Of a DNA stretch of 8,076 bases, positions 6,341 to 8,076 are shown in pieces. Both the position numbers and the translations under genes were made by a program. The notes under the pieces are model-generated. The model did no database searches. It had not been told where the DNA came from and saw only the letters and a program-made list of their open reading frames with translations. The first letter of the stretch is position 1. Every line of letters starts with the position of its first letter. Location: NCBI GenBank assembly GCA_023436485.1, contig JAEZIU010000176.1, positions 1 through 8,076 of the forward strand, in the 5' to 3' direction. Origin of the DNA: Bacillota bacterium (GTDB lineage Bacteria > Bacillota > Clostridia > Acetivibrionales > DSM-1351).

Positions 6341-6472
6341 TATATGTAATACATTTTTACCCTTATTGGGCGTTTAATTGTTGGATAATGAATATTTTGT
6401 TTCTATCATGGCATTTGCCCCTTGGTTTAATCAGTCCTGCCAGTAAATAATTCTCTATGGAAGAAAGTTTTT

Positions 6473-6523
6473 ATAATAAACTAAAGCATCAGTTACCTAA
6501 GCTTAAGTAAACTGATGCTTTAG
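6473..6523 (-). terminator. Rho-independent terminator after rpoC
   Basis: A perfect 14-bp inverted repeat, CTAAAGCATCAGTT (6523-6510 read on the minus strand) with AACTGATGCTTTAG (6494-6481), encloses a 15-base loop that can pair further. It is followed on the minus strand by TTTATTAT (6480-6473). It begins 32 bp past the rpoC stop codon. The U tract is imperfect, but the long stem and position support termination of the rpoBC transcript before the large gene. Confidence 0.8.
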
Positions 6524-6555
6524 AAATGATATTTGATATTTAAAAACTACCTTGC

Positions 6556-8076
6556 TTATTCAACTACACTGCTTATACTTATATCTTTGTAACGGCTCAA
6601 ACCAGTACCCGCAGGTATAAGCTTACCGATAATAACATTTTCCTTTAAGCCTACGAGAGGGTCAACCTTACCCTTAATTGCAGCTTCTGTAAGAACTCTT
6701 GTAGTTTCCTGGAAAGAAGCGGCAGACAAGAATGAATCGGTAGCAAGTGAAGCCTTTGTAATACCCAGCAGAGTACGCTCACCTGTAGCGGGACTTAATC
6801 CTGCATCAAGAGCTTTTTGATTTTCTTTCTCAAACTCGAATATATCAACAAGTCCTCCCGGGAGTATGCTGGTATCTCCTGCATCTTCAATCTTAACTTT
6901 TCTCATCATCTGTCTTACAATTACTTCTATATGCTTATCGTTGATGTCAACACCCTGCATTCTGTAAACTCTTTGAACCTCCTGAAGAAGATACTCCTGA
7001 ACTCCCTTAATACCCTTGATTTTTAGGATATCATGAGGATTTACGGAACCCTCGGTCAATTCATCTCCGGCTTCAACTATATCTGCATCATATACCTTGA
7101 TTCTTGAACCATAAGGTATCTGGTAGGATTTTGATTCACCGTCTTCGGAAGTAATGATTACTTCTCTCTTCTTCTTTGATTCTGAAAGCTTAACGCTACC
7201 GGCTATTTCGGATATAATTGCAAGTCCCTTAGGCTTTCTTGCTTCAAACAATTCCTCTACACGAGGGAGACCCTGTGTAATGTCATCACCGGCAACACCT
7301 CCGGTGTGGAAGGTTCTCATTGTCAGCTGTGTACCCGGTTCACCTATTGACTGTGCAGCTATTATACCAACTGCTTCACCAACATTTACAGCATCGCCTG
7401 TCGCAAGGTTCGCACCATAACACTTGGCACATATGCCAACCTCTGAGTGACACGTAAGTACCGATCTGATTCTTACTTTCTTAACACCTGTTTTAGCTAT
7501 TGTAGAAGCTTTATTCTCATCAATGGCCTCGTCTTTTGATGCTATCAATTCCTTTGTATTAGGATCGTACATGTCTTCAGTTAAATATCTTCCTACAAGT
7601 CTCTCAGATAACGGTTCAATTATTTCGCCGCCGTCCTTGATGTCGTATACTTCAATGCCCTTAGTAGTACCACAATCCAATTCTCGGATAATAACTTCCT
7701 GGCTTACATCAACCAAACGTCTTGTTAAGTATCCGGAGTCAGCTGTTCTAAGTGCTGTATCGGCCAAACCTTTTCTAGCTCCATGTGTTGAAATAAAGAA
7801 TTCCAAAACGTTTAGCCCTTCACGGAAGTTTGACTTAATAGGTATCTCAATGGTCTTACCGGACGTATCAGCCATCAAACCTCTCATACCTGCAAGCTGT
7901 TTGATCTGATTGATATTACCTCTTGCTCCTGACTGTGACATCATGTACACAGGATTGAATCTGTCAAGGTTATCAATAAGAGCCTTTGTGATATTTTCAC
8001 CTGTCTCAGTCCAAGCACTTATTACAGAATTATATCTTTCTTCATCTGAAATAAGTCCTCTCTTAAACTGCTTAAC
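6556..8076 (-). CDS. rpoC: DNA-directed RNA polymerase subunit beta', C-terminal 506 residues
   Basis: The C-terminal part of the RNA polymerase beta' subunit; its 5' portion lies beyond the right edge and the frame runs open to position 8076. Bacterial beta' is roughly 1150-1400 residues, so a bit under half is visible. Diagnostic elements are MSQSGARGN near 7920-7945, the trigger-loop segment GARKGLADTALRTADSGY (7782-7729) that helps close the active site during nucleotide addition, the second zinc-binding cluster (Cys codon at 7674-7672, then CHSEVGICAKC at 7455-7423), and GEPGTQLTMRTFHTGG (7347-7300). The C-terminus (KASLATDSFLSAASFQETTRVL through SRYKDISISSVVE) is of normal form and not disrupted. 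A terminator follows 32 bp after the TAA or equivalent stop at 6558-6556. ATG 7950 is an internal methionine, not the start. Confidence 0.98.
   Translation of the reverse strand, partial: VKQFKRGLISDEERYNSVISAWTETGENITKALIDNLDRFNPVYMMSQSGARGNINQIKQLAGMRGLMADTSGKTIEIPIKSNFREGLNVLEFFISTHGARKGLADTALRTADSGYLTRRLVDVSQEVIIRELDCGTTKGIEVYDIKDGGEIIEPLSERLVGRYLTEDMYDPNTKELIASKDEAIDENKASTIAKTGVKKVRIRSVLTCHSEVGICAKCYGANLATGDAVNVGEAVGIIAAQSIGEPGTQLTMRTFHTGGVAGDDITQGLPRVEELFEARKPKGLAIISEIAGSVKLSESKKKREVIITSEDGESKSYQIPYGSRIKVYDADIVEAGDELTEGSVNPHDILKIKGIKGVQEYLLQEVQRVYRMQGVDINDKHIEVIVRQMMRKVKIEDAGDTSILPGGLVDIFEFEKENQKALDAGLSPATGERTLLGITKASLATDSFLSAASFQETTRVLTEAAIKGKVDPLVGLKENVIIGKLIPAGTGLSRYKDISISSVVE

Larger units (their letters stand above)
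5920..6555. other. 636-bp spacer between rpoC and the large surface-protein gene
   Basis: No intact gene is supported. Reading towards the large gene it holds the rpoC terminator (6473-6523), about 130 bp of AT-rich sequence with nothing recognised, a candidate promoter (6311-6340), GGAAC/GTTCC repeats (6241-6293), a 21-codon open frame without a ribosome binding site (6195-6130), a strong Shine-Dalgarno sequence followed by a possible frameshifted remnant (6109-6005) that overlaps a foldable segment (6071-6001), and about 75 bp of AT-rich leader. In the two genomes best known for this locus type, the corresponding spacer leads straight to the L7Ae-like gene. Confidence 0.6.

Noticed and set aside
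6199..6450. Plus-strand 83-codon open frame in the rpoC downstream spacer
   Set aside because: It has no ribosome binding site, runs antisense through the candidate promoter and palindrome, and its composition looks like translated non-coding DNA. I recognise no family. A search could reopen it if a homologue appears.
7154..7909. Plus-strand open frames opposite rpoC
   Set aside because: They are antisense shadows of strongly conserved rpoC sequence, with no independent support.
1..8076. CRISPR array, tRNA or rRNA genes
   Set aside because: No regularly spaced direct repeats of array type and no tRNA or rRNA signatures were seen on either strand.

Overview
The window shows the minus-strand junction between the RNA polymerase operon and the ribosomal 'str' operon of a low-GC Gram-positive bacterium. 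All genes read right to left: the 3' part of rpoC (right edge to 6556), one very large secreted surface-protein gene (5919 to 760), a small L7Ae-family ribosomal-protein-like gene (394 to 152), and the first 24 codons of rpsL (73 to the left edge). The order rpoC - L7Ae-like gene - rpsL is the usual Firmicutes arrangement. AT-rich spacers, strong Shine-Dalgarno sequences, a TTG start, SLH domains and a cellulosome-type X2 module all point to Clostridia. A cellulolytic, Ruminiclostridium-like organism is an inference, resting mainly on the X2 module.

The striking feature is the 5.16 kb gene lying between rpoC and the L7Ae-like gene, which are normally close neighbours. It encodes a 1719-residue exported protein. 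In order this has a signal peptide, four BspA-like leucine-rich-repeat modules, a degenerate SLH-like block, a ComEC-type metallo-beta-lactamase-fold hydrolase domain with an intact HxHxDH motif, an X2 Ig-like module, a pre-SLH beta-rich region, and three C-terminal SLH repeats for cell-wall anchoring. I read it as a wall-anchored surface hydrolase of unknown substrate.

The surface-protein gene appears to be its own transcription unit. A 14-bp stem-loop terminator follows rpoC, and the 636-bp spacer after it holds a candidate extended -10 promoter, a cluster of GGAAC/GTTCC repeats around a perfect 14-bp palindrome, a possible frameshifted gene remnant with a good ribosome binding site, and a foldable three-way-junction segment. 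Downstream of the surface-protein gene, the 365-bp spacer holds candidate terminator hairpins, one pair with pseudoknot topology. It then holds a near-consensus promoter that would restart transcription of the L7Ae-like gene and rpsL. The housekeeping operon therefore seems to have been split by an insertion and provided with separate stop and start signals, though which came first cannot be told from this window.
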